DNA from: Kitasatospora purpeofusca
GTDB lineage: Bacteria; Actinomycetota; Actinomycetes; Streptomycetales; Streptomycetaceae
Direction of reading: 5' to 3'
Length of the DNA stretch: 64,000 nt
Assembly (NCBI RefSeq): GCF_000718025.1
Contig: NZ_JODS01000005.1
Coordinates: forward strand, 248,001-312,000
The notes beneath the pieces are model-generated. The model was not told where the DNA came from, did no database searches, and saw only the letters and a list, made by a program, of their open reading frames with translations. Each line of letters opens with the position of its first letter. The first letter of the stretch is position 1. The translations under genes and the position numbers were made by a program. Positions 1 through 8,071 of this stretch are shown one piece after another.

Positions 1-381
1 GAGGACCACCGCGCTGTCGCCCGCCAGCCGCGCGGTGTCCTCGGCGCTCAGGTCCTCGCGGACGACGACGGCCGCCGCGCCCGCGTAGTGCGCGGCCAGG
101 AAGGCCACCGCGTAGGCGTCCCAGGAGCGGTTGGGGAAGAGCAGCAGCACCCGCTCGCCCGGCCGGAGGCCCGCCCGGGCGAGCCCGTGGGCGGCGCGCA
201 CCGCCCGCTCCCGCCACGTCCGGTAGTCGAGTGCCGGTCGGCCGGGGGCGATCAGCGCGGGCCGGTCGGGGTGCCGGGCGGCCCGGTCGTCGAGCAGGTC
301 GGTCAGGGTGAGCGCGTCGGGCGTCCCGGGTGCCGAAGCGGCGGCGGTGGGAACGGCACTGACGGTGGATCGGGTGCTGAT
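1..381 (-). CDS. AMP-dependent acyl-CoA synthetase/ligase, N-terminal fragment (runs off left edge)
   Basis: Translation of the minus strand gives about 127 residues typical of the N-terminal part of ANL-family acyl-CoA synthetases: a LTDLLDDRAARHPDRPALI opening, then DYRTWRERA and GLRPGERVLLLFPN. The phosphate-binding loop and C-terminal domain lie outside the window. The start is unclear. No ATG, GTG or TTG occurs in frame at the expected place; an ATC at 381-379 follows a GGGAG at good spacing, and the first in-frame GTG (in GERVLLL) would cut into the conserved fold. The substrate cannot be told. Family assignment is firm, the start is not. Confidence 0.75.
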   Translation of the reverse strand, partial: MSTRSTVSAVPTAAASAPGTPDALTLTDLLDDRAARHPDRPALIAPGRPALDYRTWRERAVRAAHGLARAGLRPGERVLLLFPNRSWDAYAVAFLAAHYAGAAAVVVREDLSAEDTARLAGDSAVVL

Positions 382-763
382 GACGACTCCCGGAAGTGGC
401 CAGGACGGGGCGCGGCCGATCGGCCGGACGGGTGGCTGGTCCAGACCGTAGCGGCTCGGCGCCGTCCCCCGCCAGAGTCGTCCGCCTGCGGACCGCGGGG
501 ACGGTACGGGAGGCGGCGGTCGGCGGCGCGGGCTTCCCGGTGACGGTCTGCGACCGCGGGCGCGGTCGCGGAGCGTAGCCTCCGGGCGGGCGCCGGTGGG
601 AGGGATCCGGAGGATGGGGTCCGGGAGAGCCCCTGGGAGTAGAGCGGCGCGGTCGGGGCAGGCGGGGGCCCGGACGGCCCGCACCGCGGCGGTCGCGTCT
701 GGACGTGCCGTGCCGCGCGGTTCGGGCGATCATGAGGGAACGTGCCTCGAAAGGTGGAATGCG
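382..763. other. Intergenic region between divergent genes
   Basis: About 380 bases without a convincing gene. A near-perfect dyad with 9-base arms (GCGACCGCG / CGCGGTCGC, 2-base gap) lies at 550-569. A TAGCCT hexamer at 576-581 could be a rightward -10 box. Open frames reading through here have no ribosome binding site or family resemblance. Confidence 0.4.
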
Positions 764-1030
764 ATGTTCCAGCTCCTGTGGATTCTGCTCATCGGCTTCG
801 TGCTCGGTGTGATCGCCAAGCTGATCCTGCGCGGCCCGCAGGCCATCCCGTGGTGGCTGACCATGCTGCTCGGTGCGGCCGGGGCCTGGCTGGGCAACGC
901 GGTCGCCGGGTGGATCGGTGTCCGGCACACCTCCGGCATCGACTGGATCCGCCATCTGCTCCAGCTCGCCTTCGCGGTCGGCCTGATCGGCATCGTCGCC
1001 CCCGCCTGGAGCTCCCGCCGGTCCAGGTGA
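764..1030 (+). CDS. GlsB/YeaQ/YmgE-family small membrane protein
   Basis: An 88-residue protein with three hydrophobic segments: FQLLWILLIGFVLGVIAKLI at the N terminus, then WWLTMLLGAAGAWLGNAVAG, then a C-terminal helix (LLQLAFAVGLIGIV). The small size and glycine-rich helices match the transglycosylase-associated (GlsB/YeaQ) stress-response membrane family, whose biochemical role is not settled. The ATG at 764 is preceded by AAGGTGG. It stands alone between a divergent synthetase and the downstream mannosyltransferase. Confidence 0.8.
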   Translation: MFQLLWILLIGFVLGVIAKLILRGPQAIPWWLTMLLGAAGAWLGNAVAGWIGVRHTSGIDWIRHLLQLAFAVGLIGIVAPAWSSRRSR

Positions 1031-1202
1031 CGGCCGGTCCAGGTGACCGGCGGTCCCGGCCGCGCCCCGGTCCGGGCCGGGCCCGCGCCCGGCCCCGGTC
1101 CGGAGGGTGGTCCGGCGCGATGCTGTTCGATGCGGCGCGGCTAGACTCGCACGGCCGTCGCAGCCCGACGGCCGTGCCGCCGAACTCGCGAGGGAACAGA
1201 AC

Positions 1203-1943
1203 ATGGTCGAGGCCGCCCCGAAGGTCGTTGTGGTCGTGCCCACCTACAACGAGCGGGAGAACCTTCCGGTCCTCGCCGGCCTGCTGGCCGGGCTCGACCT
1301 GCCGAACCTGCATCTGCTGGTCGTCGACGACAACTCCCCCGACGGCACCGGCGAGGTGGCCGACAAGCTGGCCGCCGAGTCCGAGGGCCGGGTCTCGGTG
1401 CTGCACCGCACCGAGAAGGACGGCCTGGGCCGCGCCTACGTGGCCGGCATGGCCCGGGCCCTGGAGGACGGCGCGGACGTGGTCGTCCAGATGGACGCGG
1501 ACCTGTCCCACCCGGCCGCCGTGCTGCCGCTCATGGTGGAGACCCTGCTGGCCGACGACACGGCCGTGGTGCTCGGCTCCCGGTACGTGCCCGGCGGGTC
1601 GACCGCCGAGGAGTGGCCGTGGCACCGCAAGGCGCTCTCCGCCTGGGCCAACCTCTACGTGAACACCATCCTCGGCCTGGGCGTGCGCGACGCCACCGCC
1701 GGCTTCAAGGCCTGGAAGGCGCAGACCCTGCGGGCCATCGACCTGCCGTCGGTGAACAGCAACGGGTACTCGTTCCAGGTCGAACTGAACCACCGGGTGG
1801 TGCGCCAGGGGCTGACCATCAAGGAGGTGCCGATCCGCTTCGAGGAGCGGGTCGAGGGCGCGTCCAAGATGAGCCTCGGGGTGCAGGTGGAGTCGGCGCT
1901 CGCGCCGTGGAAGCTGCTGCGCGAGGGGCGCGGCAAGCAGTAG
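1203..1943 (+). CDS. Polyprenol monophosphomannose synthase (GT2)
   Basis: A 246-residue GT2 glycosyltransferase. It has the VVVVPTYNERENL opening, the VVDDNSPDGTG nucleotide-binding motif, QMDADLSHP (DxD-type metal site) and the C-terminal TIKEVPIRFEERVEGASKM segment characteristic of dolichol/polyprenol-phosphate mannose synthases. It transfers mannose from GDP-mannose to polyprenyl phosphate, supplying protein mannosylation and lipoglycan synthesis. There is no fused acyltransferase or membrane domain, as is usual in Streptomyces. The start at 1203 follows AGGGA. A possible -10 box (TAGACT, 1142-1147) lies upstream. Confidence 0.9.
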   Translation: MVEAAPKVVVVVPTYNERENLPVLAGLLAGLDLPNLHLLVVDDNSPDGTGEVADKLAAESEGRVSVLHRTEKDGLGRAYVAGMARALEDGADVVVQMDADLSHPAAVLPLMVETLLADDTAVVLGSRYVPGGSTAEEWPWHRKALSAWANLYVNTILGLGVRDATAGFKAWKAQTLRAIDLPSVNSNGYSFQVELNHRVVRQGLTIKEVPIRFEERVEGASKMSLGVQVESALAPWKLLREGRGKQ

Positions 1944-2033
1944 CCACCGGTTCCGCCCGACGCGGTCCGGACCGACGGGGAACGCGGGGCGGGAAAGACC
2001 GGTGGGAAACGGGGGACGGGGAAGGAGGTGCGC

Positions 2034-3296
2034 ATGGCCCTGCTACCGGACTCCGTGGTCGGCCTGCTGCGCCGCGCCGCCCGTGAACCCTTCGCCGTCC
2101 AGACCGCCCGGGCGACCGTCGCCGCCACCCTCTCCTACGTGGTGGCGACCTGGCTCAGCAGCGAACCGGCCCCCCTGACGGCCCCGCTGACCGCGCTGCT
2201 GGTGGTCCAGGTCACCGTCTACTCGACGCTCACCACCAGCATCCGCCGGGTGAACTCGGTGGTCGTCGGCGTGCTGATCGCGATCGGCTTCAGCGCGGTG
2301 GTCGGGCTCTCCTGGTGGAGCCTCGGGCTGATCATCCTGGCCTCGCTGGTCATCGGCCGGTTCGTCCGGGTGGACGAGTTCGTCCAGGAGGTCGCGATCA
2401 GCGCGATGCTGATCCTGGGCGTCACCAAACTCGCCTCGCAGGCCTGGGACCGGGTGCTGGAGACACTGATCGGCGCGAGCGTCGGCCTGCTGTTCAACCT
2501 GGTGTTCGCCCCGCCGGTCTGGCTGGACACCGCGGGCGAGTCGATCGAGGACCTGGCCCGCCGGGCCCGGCACCTGCTGCTCGACCTCTCCGAGCAGCTG
2601 GGCCGGCCCACCGCCGTCGCGGACGCCGCCGAGCGCCTGCACGAGGCCCGCCGGCTCGACCAGGCGATCGCCGACGTCGATGCCGCGCTGCGCCAGGCCG
2701 AGGACAGCCTCCGGTTCAACCCGCGGATCAGCGAGGGGCTGCTCTCCCGGCTGGTGCTGCGCACCGGCCTGGACACGCTGGAGATCTGCGTGGTGGTGAT
2801 CCGGGTCATCTCGCGCTCGCTCACCGACCTCGCCAAACGGCGCGGGCCCGGCGAGCCGTTGGTGGCGCCGGGCCTCGCGGTGGCGATGGAGGAGCTGCTC
2901 GCCCATGTCGGCGGTGCGCTGGTGAGCTTCGCCGTGCTGGTCACCACCCAGGTCAGCCGGAACGCCGAGGAGGCCGAGGAGCGGCTCGCCGCCGAGCTGA
3001 CGGCCGCCTGGGCGAGCCGGGAGAACGTCGCCCGGCTGCTGCTGGAGCAGGTCCGCGCGGACCCGGACTCCTGGCACCTGCTCGGGTCGCTGCTGACCGA
3101 GGTCGACCGGATCCTCGACGAACTGGACCTGGAGCACCGCTCCCGGCGGCTGATGGAGGAGCTGGACCGGGCCTCGGTGGCGGGCAGGGAGCGGTTCTCC
3201 CGGCTCGGTCGGCTGCGCCGCTGGCTGCGCGGCGACCCGGTCCTCGCCCGGGTCCGCCGCCGCCGCGGGAAGGCGTCGGCGGGCGCCCGGAGCTGA
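2034..3296 (+). CDS. FUSC/aromatic-acid-exporter-type membrane protein
   Basis: A 420-residue protein. Residues about 20-165 form closely packed hydrophobic segments (ALLVVQVTVYSTLTTSIRRV, VVVGVLIAIGFSAVVGL, LGLIILASLVIGRF, ETLIGASVGLLFNLVFAPP) typical of the FUSC/ArAE family. The remainder is a long charged, helical cytoplasmic part. Family members are proposed exporters of aromatic acids or other small molecules, but the substrate here is unknown. GGAGG at 2024-2028 supports the ATG at 2034; the in-frame GTG at 2028 overlaps that site and was rejected. Confidence 0.75.
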   Translation: MALLPDSVVGLLRRAAREPFAVQTARATVAATLSYVVATWLSSEPAPLTAPLTALLVVQVTVYSTLTTSIRRVNSVVVGVLIAIGFSAVVGLSWWSLGLIILASLVIGRFVRVDEFVQEVAISAMLILGVTKLASQAWDRVLETLIGASVGLLFNLVFAPPVWLDTAGESIEDLARRARHLLLDLSEQLGRPTAVADAAERLHEARRLDQAIADVDAALRQAEDSLRFNPRISEGLLSRLVLRTGLDTLEICVVVIRVISRSLTDLAKRRGPGEPLVAPGLAVAMEELLAHVGGALVSFAVLVTTQVSRNAEEAEERLAAELTAAWASRENVARLLLEQVRADPDSWHLLGSLLTEVDRILDELDLEHRSRRLMEELDRASVAGRERFSRLGRLRRWLRGDPVLARVRRRRGKASAGARS

Positions 3297-3318
3297 GCCC
3301 TGGGTCGGGTCCGGGCGC

Positions 3319-3792
3319 TCAGCCCGCTGCGGCGTCGAGCAGCCGCTGGATGTCGATCTTGCGCATCTCCAGCATCGCCGCGGTGACCCGCCCGGCCTTG
3401 GCCCGGTCCGGGTCGGCGACCAGGTCGATCAGCACCTGCGGGGTGACCTGCCAGGACAGGCCCCAGCGGTCCTTGAGCCAGCCGCACGGCCCCTCCTGGC
3501 CGCCGCCCTCCAGCAGGGCCGCCCAGAGCCGGTCCACCTCCGCCTGGTCGTCGCAGTGCACCTGGAGCGAGACGGCCTCGGTGAACGGGAAGATCGGGCC
3601 GCCGTTGAGGGCCACGTAGGGTCGGCCGCCGAGTTCGAAGGCGACCGTCAGCACGGTGCCGGCCGTGCCCGGGCCGGCCTCGGTGTAGTGGGTGACGCCG
3701 GTGATCCGGGAGTCGGGGATGACCGAGGTGTAGTACCGGACGGCTTCCTCGGCCTGGTCGTCGAACCAGAGACAGGGTGTGATCTGCTGCAT
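3319..3792 (-). CDS. VOC-family protein (PhnB/3-dmu-9_3-mt-like)
   Basis: A 157-residue protein starting MQQITPCLWFDDQAEEAVRYYTSVIP, the usual opening of PhnB-like vicinal oxygen chelate proteins. The fold is carried through YVALNGGP, SLQVHCDDQAEVDRLW and GWLKDRWGLSWQVTPQ, with a typical C-terminal AMLEMRKIDIQRLL. These proteins are often annotated as glyoxalase-like or methyltransferase-like without known substrate. Its stop lies 22 bases from the convergent FUSC gene, with no terminator between. No strong ribosome binding site is visible at the chosen ATG. Confidence 0.85.
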   Translation of the reverse strand: MQQITPCLWFDDQAEEAVRYYTSVIPDSRITGVTHYTEAGPGTAGTVLTVAFELGGRPYVALNGGPIFPFTEAVSLQVHCDDQAEVDRLWAALLEGGGQEGPCGWLKDRWGLSWQVTPQVLIDLVADPDRAKAGRVTAAMLEMRKIDIQRLLDAAAG

Positions 3793-3840
3793 GGGGCCGA
3801 CGGTAGCGGCGGGCCCCGACGGGGCGACCGCGCCACGCCA

Positions 3841-3876
3841 CGGCCGGGGGGCACCGGTTCGGTGCTCCGCCGGCCG
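3841..3876. terminator. Hairpin downstream of phospholipase C gene
   Basis: Nested inverted repeat: CGGCCGG (3841-3847) pairs with CCGGCCG (3870-3876), and inside it GCACCG pairs with CGGTGC around a GTT loop. It follows the phospholipase stop (3897) in the direction of transcription. There is no T-run, as is common in actinomycetes. Confidence 0.6.
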
Positions 3877-3896
3877 CGGCGCCCGGGGATCCGGAC

Positions 3897-5903
3897 TCAG
3901 TGCACCCAGCCCGCGTACCGGCGGGTGAAGCGCTGGCCGGTGGCGGCGGTGACCACCACGTCGTAGCGGCCCTGCTTGTCCAGCGGCCAGACCAGGTTGC
4001 TCTGCTTGCCCGGCCGGACCCAGACGGTCTGCGCGGTGCCGGCGAAGTCGTTCGGCACGGCGGTGAAGCAGACGTCGGTCATGCCGTCGTTGACGAGCTG
4101 GAGGGTGAGGCGCTTGGAGCCGGACAGGTCGGCGGTGACGATCGGCACCGCGATGTCGTTCTGGCCGGACGGCTGCTCGGCGTCGCCCTGGCCGTCGCGG
4201 ACCACGGTGCCGGCGAAGCGGCGGACGAAGCCGTCCGGGCCGTGCACGGTGAAGTCGTAGCGGCCGTTGGTCTTCGCGGCCTCCCAGACGTACGTGGCCG
4301 AGGCGCCGGGGGCCACGGTGAACGGCGTCCCGGCGAAGGGCTGGACGATGTTCGGGTAGACCGTGTACGGGAAGGCCACGGCGCCGTCGTTGCTCATCGT
4401 GCAGGTGACCCGGCCGGTGAGGCGGTCCACCTCCGCCTCGGCCCAGGGCTGGTAGGGCAGGTGGCGGTGCGGGCGGTCGCCCCGCTCCGGCACCGGCATG
4501 GACTGGGCGCCGACGGCCGGCAGCTGCACACCGGGGAGCTTGGTGCCCGCGTCGGCCTTGGCCATCAGGGCGTTGGTGTCCGGCAGTTGCGGGATCGAGT
4601 GGTCCGGGGCGGCGAAGTCGAAGCAGCTGGTGAGGTCGCCGCAGACGGCGCGGCGCCAGGCGGAGATGTTGGGCTCGGCCACACCGGTGACCTGCTCCAT
4701 GAAGCGCAGCACCGAAGTGTGGTCGAAGACCTGGGAGTTGACCCAGCCGCCGCGCGACCAGGGCGAGGCGACCCAGAGCGGGACGCGGTTGCCGAGGCCG
4801 ATGGCGCGGCCCTGGGTGAACTCCTCCGGGGTGCCCGGCTCGGGGGTGGGCGGCACCATGTGGTCGAAGTAGCCGTCGTTCTCGTCGTACATGACCAGGA
4901 AGACGGTGTGCCGCCACACGTCCGGGTTGGACATCAGCGACTGCAGGGCCTGGTTCACCCAGTGCGCGCCGTACGCCGGTCCGGCCTCCGGGTGCTCGGA
5001 GAACAGGTACGGCGCGACCAGCCAGGAGACGGTCGGCAGGGTGCCGTCCTTGCAGTGCGCGTCGAAGGCCGCCGGGTCGAACTTGGTCATCGCGTTGATG
5101 TAACGCGGGTCGTCCTTCGGGAAGTTGTGGAACTGCTTGAAGTACGAGAGCGCGTTGTCGTCGTAGTCGCCGGTGCGGTCGTCCTTGCTGGGGTTGTGGT
5201 AGACCCGCCAGGTGACGCCCGCCGACTGCAGGCGCTCGGCGTAGGTGGTCCAGTCGGCCACCGGGTTGTCGGTGACCGGGGTGTTGTCGATCCACGGGCC
5301 GGTGGTGCCGTCCCGGCCGGGGCCGGCGGTGCCGGTCCACAGGTAGAGCCGGTTGGGGTCGGTCGGCCCGGCCAGCGAGGTGAAGTAGGCGTCGCACAGG
5401 GTGAACGCGTCGGCGAGCGCGTACTGGTAGGGGATGTCCTCGCGGGTGAAGTAGCCCATGGTGCGCTCGCCCTTGGCGGCGATCCACTTGTTCATCGCGC
5501 CGTTGTTGATGGCCTGGTGGCCGGTGGCCCAGTCGTGCGGCAGGCCGCCGGCGTTCTGCGCGTTGTACTTCGAGGTGTCCATCCGGTACGGCAGCATCGC
5601 GTTGCCGTCGCTGCGGCGCGGGTCGGGCTGGCGGAACACGTCGGTGCCGTCGGGGAACTGGAGCCCCTGCTTGTCGCCGAAGCCGCGCACGCCGTTGAGG
5701 GCGCCGAAGTAGTGGTCGAAGCTGCGGTTCTCCTGCATCAGCACCACGACGTGCTTGACGTCCTTGATGGTGCCGGTGAGGCGGTCCGGAGCGGCGGCGG
5801 GCTGGGTGGGCGCGGCCTGGGCCGGGGTGCCCTGGAGGCCGGTCAGGGCGACGGCGCCGGCGGCGGTGGCGCCGACGAAGGTGCGGCGGGAGAGCTCGGA
5901 CAT
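3897..5903 (-). CDS. Phosphocholine-specific phospholipase C, Tat-secreted
   Basis: A 668-residue protein with a twin-arginine signal (SRRTFVGATAAGAVALTG, residues 5-22, cleavage near AQA-AP). The alkaline-phosphatase-like PLC catalytic domain shows VVLMQENRSFDHYFG (residues 53-67), MYDENDGYFDH and the DHTSVLRFME segment. The C-terminal third has two repeats of the DUF756 type seen in haemolytic PLC. The enzyme would cleave phosphatidylcholine or sphingomyelin head groups outside the cell. An AAAGG sits upstream of the ATG. The start is only 14 bases downstream of the EEP-fold gene stop, so the two are probably co-transcribed. Confidence 0.92.
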   Translation of the reverse strand: MSELSRRTFVGATAAGAVALTGLQGTPAQAAPTQPAAAPDRLTGTIKDVKHVVVLMQENRSFDHYFGALNGVRGFGDKQGLQFPDGTDVFRQPDPRRSDGNAMLPYRMDTSKYNAQNAGGLPHDWATGHQAINNGAMNKWIAAKGERTMGYFTREDIPYQYALADAFTLCDAYFTSLAGPTDPNRLYLWTGTAGPGRDGTTGPWIDNTPVTDNPVADWTTYAERLQSAGVTWRVYHNPSKDDRTGDYDDNALSYFKQFHNFPKDDPRYINAMTKFDPAAFDAHCKDGTLPTVSWLVAPYLFSEHPEAGPAYGAHWVNQALQSLMSNPDVWRHTVFLVMYDENDGYFDHMVPPTPEPGTPEEFTQGRAIGLGNRVPLWVASPWSRGGWVNSQVFDHTSVLRFMEQVTGVAEPNISAWRRAVCGDLTSCFDFAAPDHSIPQLPDTNALMAKADAGTKLPGVQLPAVGAQSMPVPERGDRPHRHLPYQPWAEAEVDRLTGRVTCTMSNDGAVAFPYTVYPNIVQPFAGTPFTVAPGASATYVWEAAKTNGRYDFTVHGPDGFVRRFAGTVVRDGQGDAEQPSGQNDIAVPIVTADLSGSKRLTLQLVNDGMTDVCFTAVPNDFAGTAQTVWVRPGKQSNLVWPLDKQGRYDVVVTAATGQRFTRRYAGWVH

Positions 5904-5917
5904 CGCGAACTGGCCTT

Positions 5918-7369
5918 TCAGAGCTGGAAGGTGGCAACCGCGGCGGCGGTGTCGGACGGCCACTGGTTGGCGGCGAGGGCGGCCGGGTCGGCGGCGGTGG
6001 CCGGCCAGTCGGCGACCAGGGTGTGCGCCTCGACGAGCCGCAGCTTCCCCCGGTACAGCACGTAGTCGATCCGGTCCTGCGGCTCGGCCCTGCCGGCGGC
6101 GCGCTGCTTGCGGACCGGCGACCAGGTGGTGCCGGGCGCCTTCACCGGGTCCCGGTTCTCCTCACGGAAGGTGTCGGTGAGTCCGGCCTCCTGGAGGGCG
6201 GTGGTGACCGGCCAGGCGAGCGCGCCGGCGCCGCCGTGCGCGGCGGCGGTGGCGGCCGTCCAGTCCAGGTGGGAGGGCGAGGACAGTCCGCCGGCGAGCA
6301 CCACCGGGGCGCCCGCGGCGGCGTCGGCGGTGACGGCGGCGGCCAGCGCCCGGGCCTGCCGGAGCCGGACCGAGGCGTTCTCGGCCGCGAGGACCTGCGC
6401 GGCGGTGCGGCCGTCCTGGAGGGCGTACGGGCCGTAGTCGGACTCGTCGAGGTGCGCGGTCCAGACCCGGACGGCGCGGCCGCCGGGCAGCTGCACGGTC
6501 GCCGCGGCGGCGGGCAGGTCGGCGGTGGCCGGGGTGACGGCGGTCAGCGGGTAGCGGCTGAGCAGGCCGACGCTGCCGGCGCTCTGGTGGGCGTACCAGC
6601 CGAGGGCGTCGGCCAGCGTCTGGGCGGCCTTGCCCCCGGTCTCCTGGAGTGCGAGCACGTCCAGGCCCTGGGCGAGCACGACCCGCAGCTGCTTCTCGGT
6701 GGCGTCGGTGAAGGCGGCACCGGCGTTGGCCAGGTTCCAGCCGGCGACCTTGAGCCGGGGCGCGGTGGCCGGGTCCACGACCGGGAGCAGCACGGTCACG
6801 GTGTCGGTGGCTCCGGCGCTGTCCTTGACGCCGACGACCAGGACCTCGGGGGTGCGCGGCGCGGCGCCGCCCGGCGCGGTGCCGGTGACGGTGCCGTCGG
6901 CGGCGACCGCGAGCCAGGCCGGTCCGGAGACCTTCCGGAAGGTCGCGCTGCCGGCCGGGTTCCCGGCGGGGCGGGCCCAGAGGCCGCCGAGCTTGACGGT
7001 GACGGCCGCGCCGGGGGCGACGGGGGTGGCGGTGAAGGAGTCCACCACGGCGTGCGGGCGGACCACGGCCGGCTTGGGCCGGAACGTGAACGGCTGGGTC
7101 CTGGCGAGGATGCCGTAGCCGTCCTTGGCGAGCAGGTAGGCCGTGTACGGGCCGCCGGTGAGGGCGGAGGTGTCGAGCTGGACGTCGCCGTCGGCGGCCG
7201 GGGTGTACTTCCAGAGCAGGGAGCTGCCGGTGCCGGGCAGGCGGTCCCCGTCGTAGATGCCGACCCAGTTCTTGGGGTCGGGGGCGTCGGTGGTCCAGTG
7301 GAAGGTGAGGCGGTCGCCCTCGACGGGGCTGCTCGACGACGTGCTGGTCAGGGTGCTGCCGGTGGCCAC
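5918..7369 (-). CDS. Endonuclease/exonuclease/phosphatase-fold protein with degraded active site
   Basis: A 483-residue protein. Residues about 10-90 are a beta-rich domain (GDRLTFHW, KNWVGIYDGDR), residues 100-180 an Ig-like putative adhesion region, and 185-483 an EEP (DNase I-like) domain with KVAGWNLANAG, LALQETGG, WTAHLDESDYGPY and RIDYVLYRG. Two motifs usually essential are altered: the GDFN loop reads GGLS (VVLAGGLSSPSHLDW) and the terminal SDH reads SDT (WPSDTAAAVATF). Both were confirmed at codon level. The GTG at 7369 follows AGGA; no clear signal peptide is seen with this start. It lies just upstream of the phospholipase C gene. It may be a non-catalytic or altered-metal family member. 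Confidence 0.8.
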   Translation of the reverse strand: MATGSTLTSTSSSSPVEGDRLTFHWTTDAPDPKNWVGIYDGDRLPGTGSSLLWKYTPAADGDVQLDTSALTGGPYTAYLLAKDGYGILARTQPFTFRPKPAVVRPHAVVDSFTATPVAPGAAVTVKLGGLWARPAGNPAGSATFRKVSGPAWLAVAADGTVTGTAPGGAAPRTPEVLVVGVKDSAGATDTVTVLLPVVDPATAPRLKVAGWNLANAGAAFTDATEKQLRVVLAQGLDVLALQETGGKAAQTLADALGWYAHQSAGSVGLLSRYPLTAVTPATADLPAAAATVQLPGGRAVRVWTAHLDESDYGPYALQDGRTAAQVLAAENASVRLRQARALAAAVTADAAAGAPVVLAGGLSSPSHLDWTAATAAAHGGAGALAWPVTTALQEAGLTDTFREENRDPVKAPGTTWSPVRKQRAAGRAEPQDRIDYVLYRGKLRLVEAHTLVADWPATAADPAALAANQWPSDTAAAVATFQL

Positions 7370-7467
7370 GGATGTCCTGTCCGCCGCTCGGGCACCGGGC
7401 CGTCGGGGGGTACCGGGCCGGGGCCGTCCGCGGCTGGTGACGGAGGCTTGGGAGGGTCGGCCCATCA

Positions 7468-7487
7468 ACAGTTGGCTGTACAACTGT
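7468..7487. promoter_or_regulatory. Perfect dyad upstream of the EEP/phospholipase operon
   Basis: ACAGTTG and CAACTGT form perfect 7-base arms around a 6-base centre (GCTGTA), about 100 bases upstream of the GTG start. It stands out in a GC-rich region and looks like a repressor operator; the protein is unknown. Confidence 0.45.
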
Positions 7488-7509
7488 GGGCCGGGCCCAT
7501 TCATCCGAA

Positions 7510-7542
7510 GACCGGCGACCGGGACATGAACGAAACGTGACG
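7510..7542 (-). promoter_or_regulatory. Possible PHO box (three 11-base units)
   Basis: Read on the minus strand, three successive 11-base units CGTCACGTTTC, GTTCATGTCCC and GGTCGCCGGTC match 4, 5 and 5 of the 7 conserved positions of the Streptomyces PhoP repeat GTTCACC. Location upstream of a secreted phospholipase operon fits phosphate control. The match is moderate. Confidence 0.35.
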
Positions 7543-7653
7543 GGATGTCGGGCGGAACGGGAAATGTGGCGCGGGCAGCACGGAACGAGCGGCGTGGAGC
7601 AGGGAACGTGGGGCGTAAGGAGTGGGGCGGGGCGCGGGCGGGGGCGCCGGCCG

Positions 7654-7920
7654 TCAGGCGAGGGTGAGGAAGAGCTTCTCCAGCTCGGCCTCGGTCATCG
7701 GCGCCGTGCCCTCCTCGGCACCCGCCATGCACTGGCGCATGCCGCTCGCCACGATCTTGAAACCGGCCCGGTCGAGCGCCCTCGACACGGCGGCCAGCTG
7801 GGTCACCACGTCCTTGCAGTCCCGGCCGGCCTCGATCATGGCGATCACGCCGGCCAACTGGCCCTGGGCGCGCCGCAGCCGGTTCAGGACGGCGCCGACG
7901 GCCTCCTCGTCCACCTGCAT
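7654..7920 (-). CDS. CsoR/CstR-type metal- or persulfide-sensitive repressor
   Basis: An 88-residue all-helical DUF156 protein: VLNRLRRAQGQLAGVIAMIE, then GRDCKDVVTQLAAVSRALDRAGF and SGMRQC. The two cysteines of the family (in RDC and RQC) are present. The histidine that completes the C-H-C copper site is not where expected (SGM instead of EHL-like), which resembles cysteine-only CstR-type sensors. A CsoR-type palindrome lies 42 bases upstream of the start, so autoregulation is likely. No copper pump or sulfurtransferase gene is adjacent, so the controlled pathway is not shown. Confidence 0.85.
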   Translation of the reverse strand: MQVDEEAVGAVLNRLRRAQGQLAGVIAMIEAGRDCKDVVTQLAAVSRALDRAGFKIVASGMRQCMAGAEEGTAPMTEAELEKLFLTLA

Positions 7921-7961
7921 GTCAGGACCGCCCTCCACTGTCGACCACCGGTCCTCCAGTG

Positions 7962-7975
7962 TACCCCGTGGGGTA
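7962..7975. promoter_or_regulatory. CsoR-type operator
   Basis: Perfect palindrome TACCCC-GT-GGGGTA. C/G tracts flanked by TA are the known operator form of CsoR/CstR repressors. It sits directly upstream of the csoR-like gene, within its probable promoter. Confidence 0.7.
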
Positions 7976-8071
7976 TCCGGACCTCGATGGTCGACCGGGG
8001 GGCCGTGCCGTCGGCAAGGAGCTCCCGCCAGCTCCGCGGCAGCTCCCGGGCAGCGCCGGGCCAGTTCCGGG

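Noticed and set aside
730..993. Minus-strand open frame over the GlsB-like gene
   Set aside because: Antisense shadow; the plus-strand protein has the membrane helices and ribosome binding site.
2219..3841. Minus-strand frame over the FUSC gene
   Set aside because: Serine/arginine-rich shadow of the FUSC gene; the real minus-strand gene there is the VOC protein ending at 3319.
7370..7465. Longer EEP protein starting at the ATG 7465
   Set aside because: Adds a polar Arg/Pro-rich tail without signal peptide or ribosome binding site; the GTG at 7369 follows AGGA.
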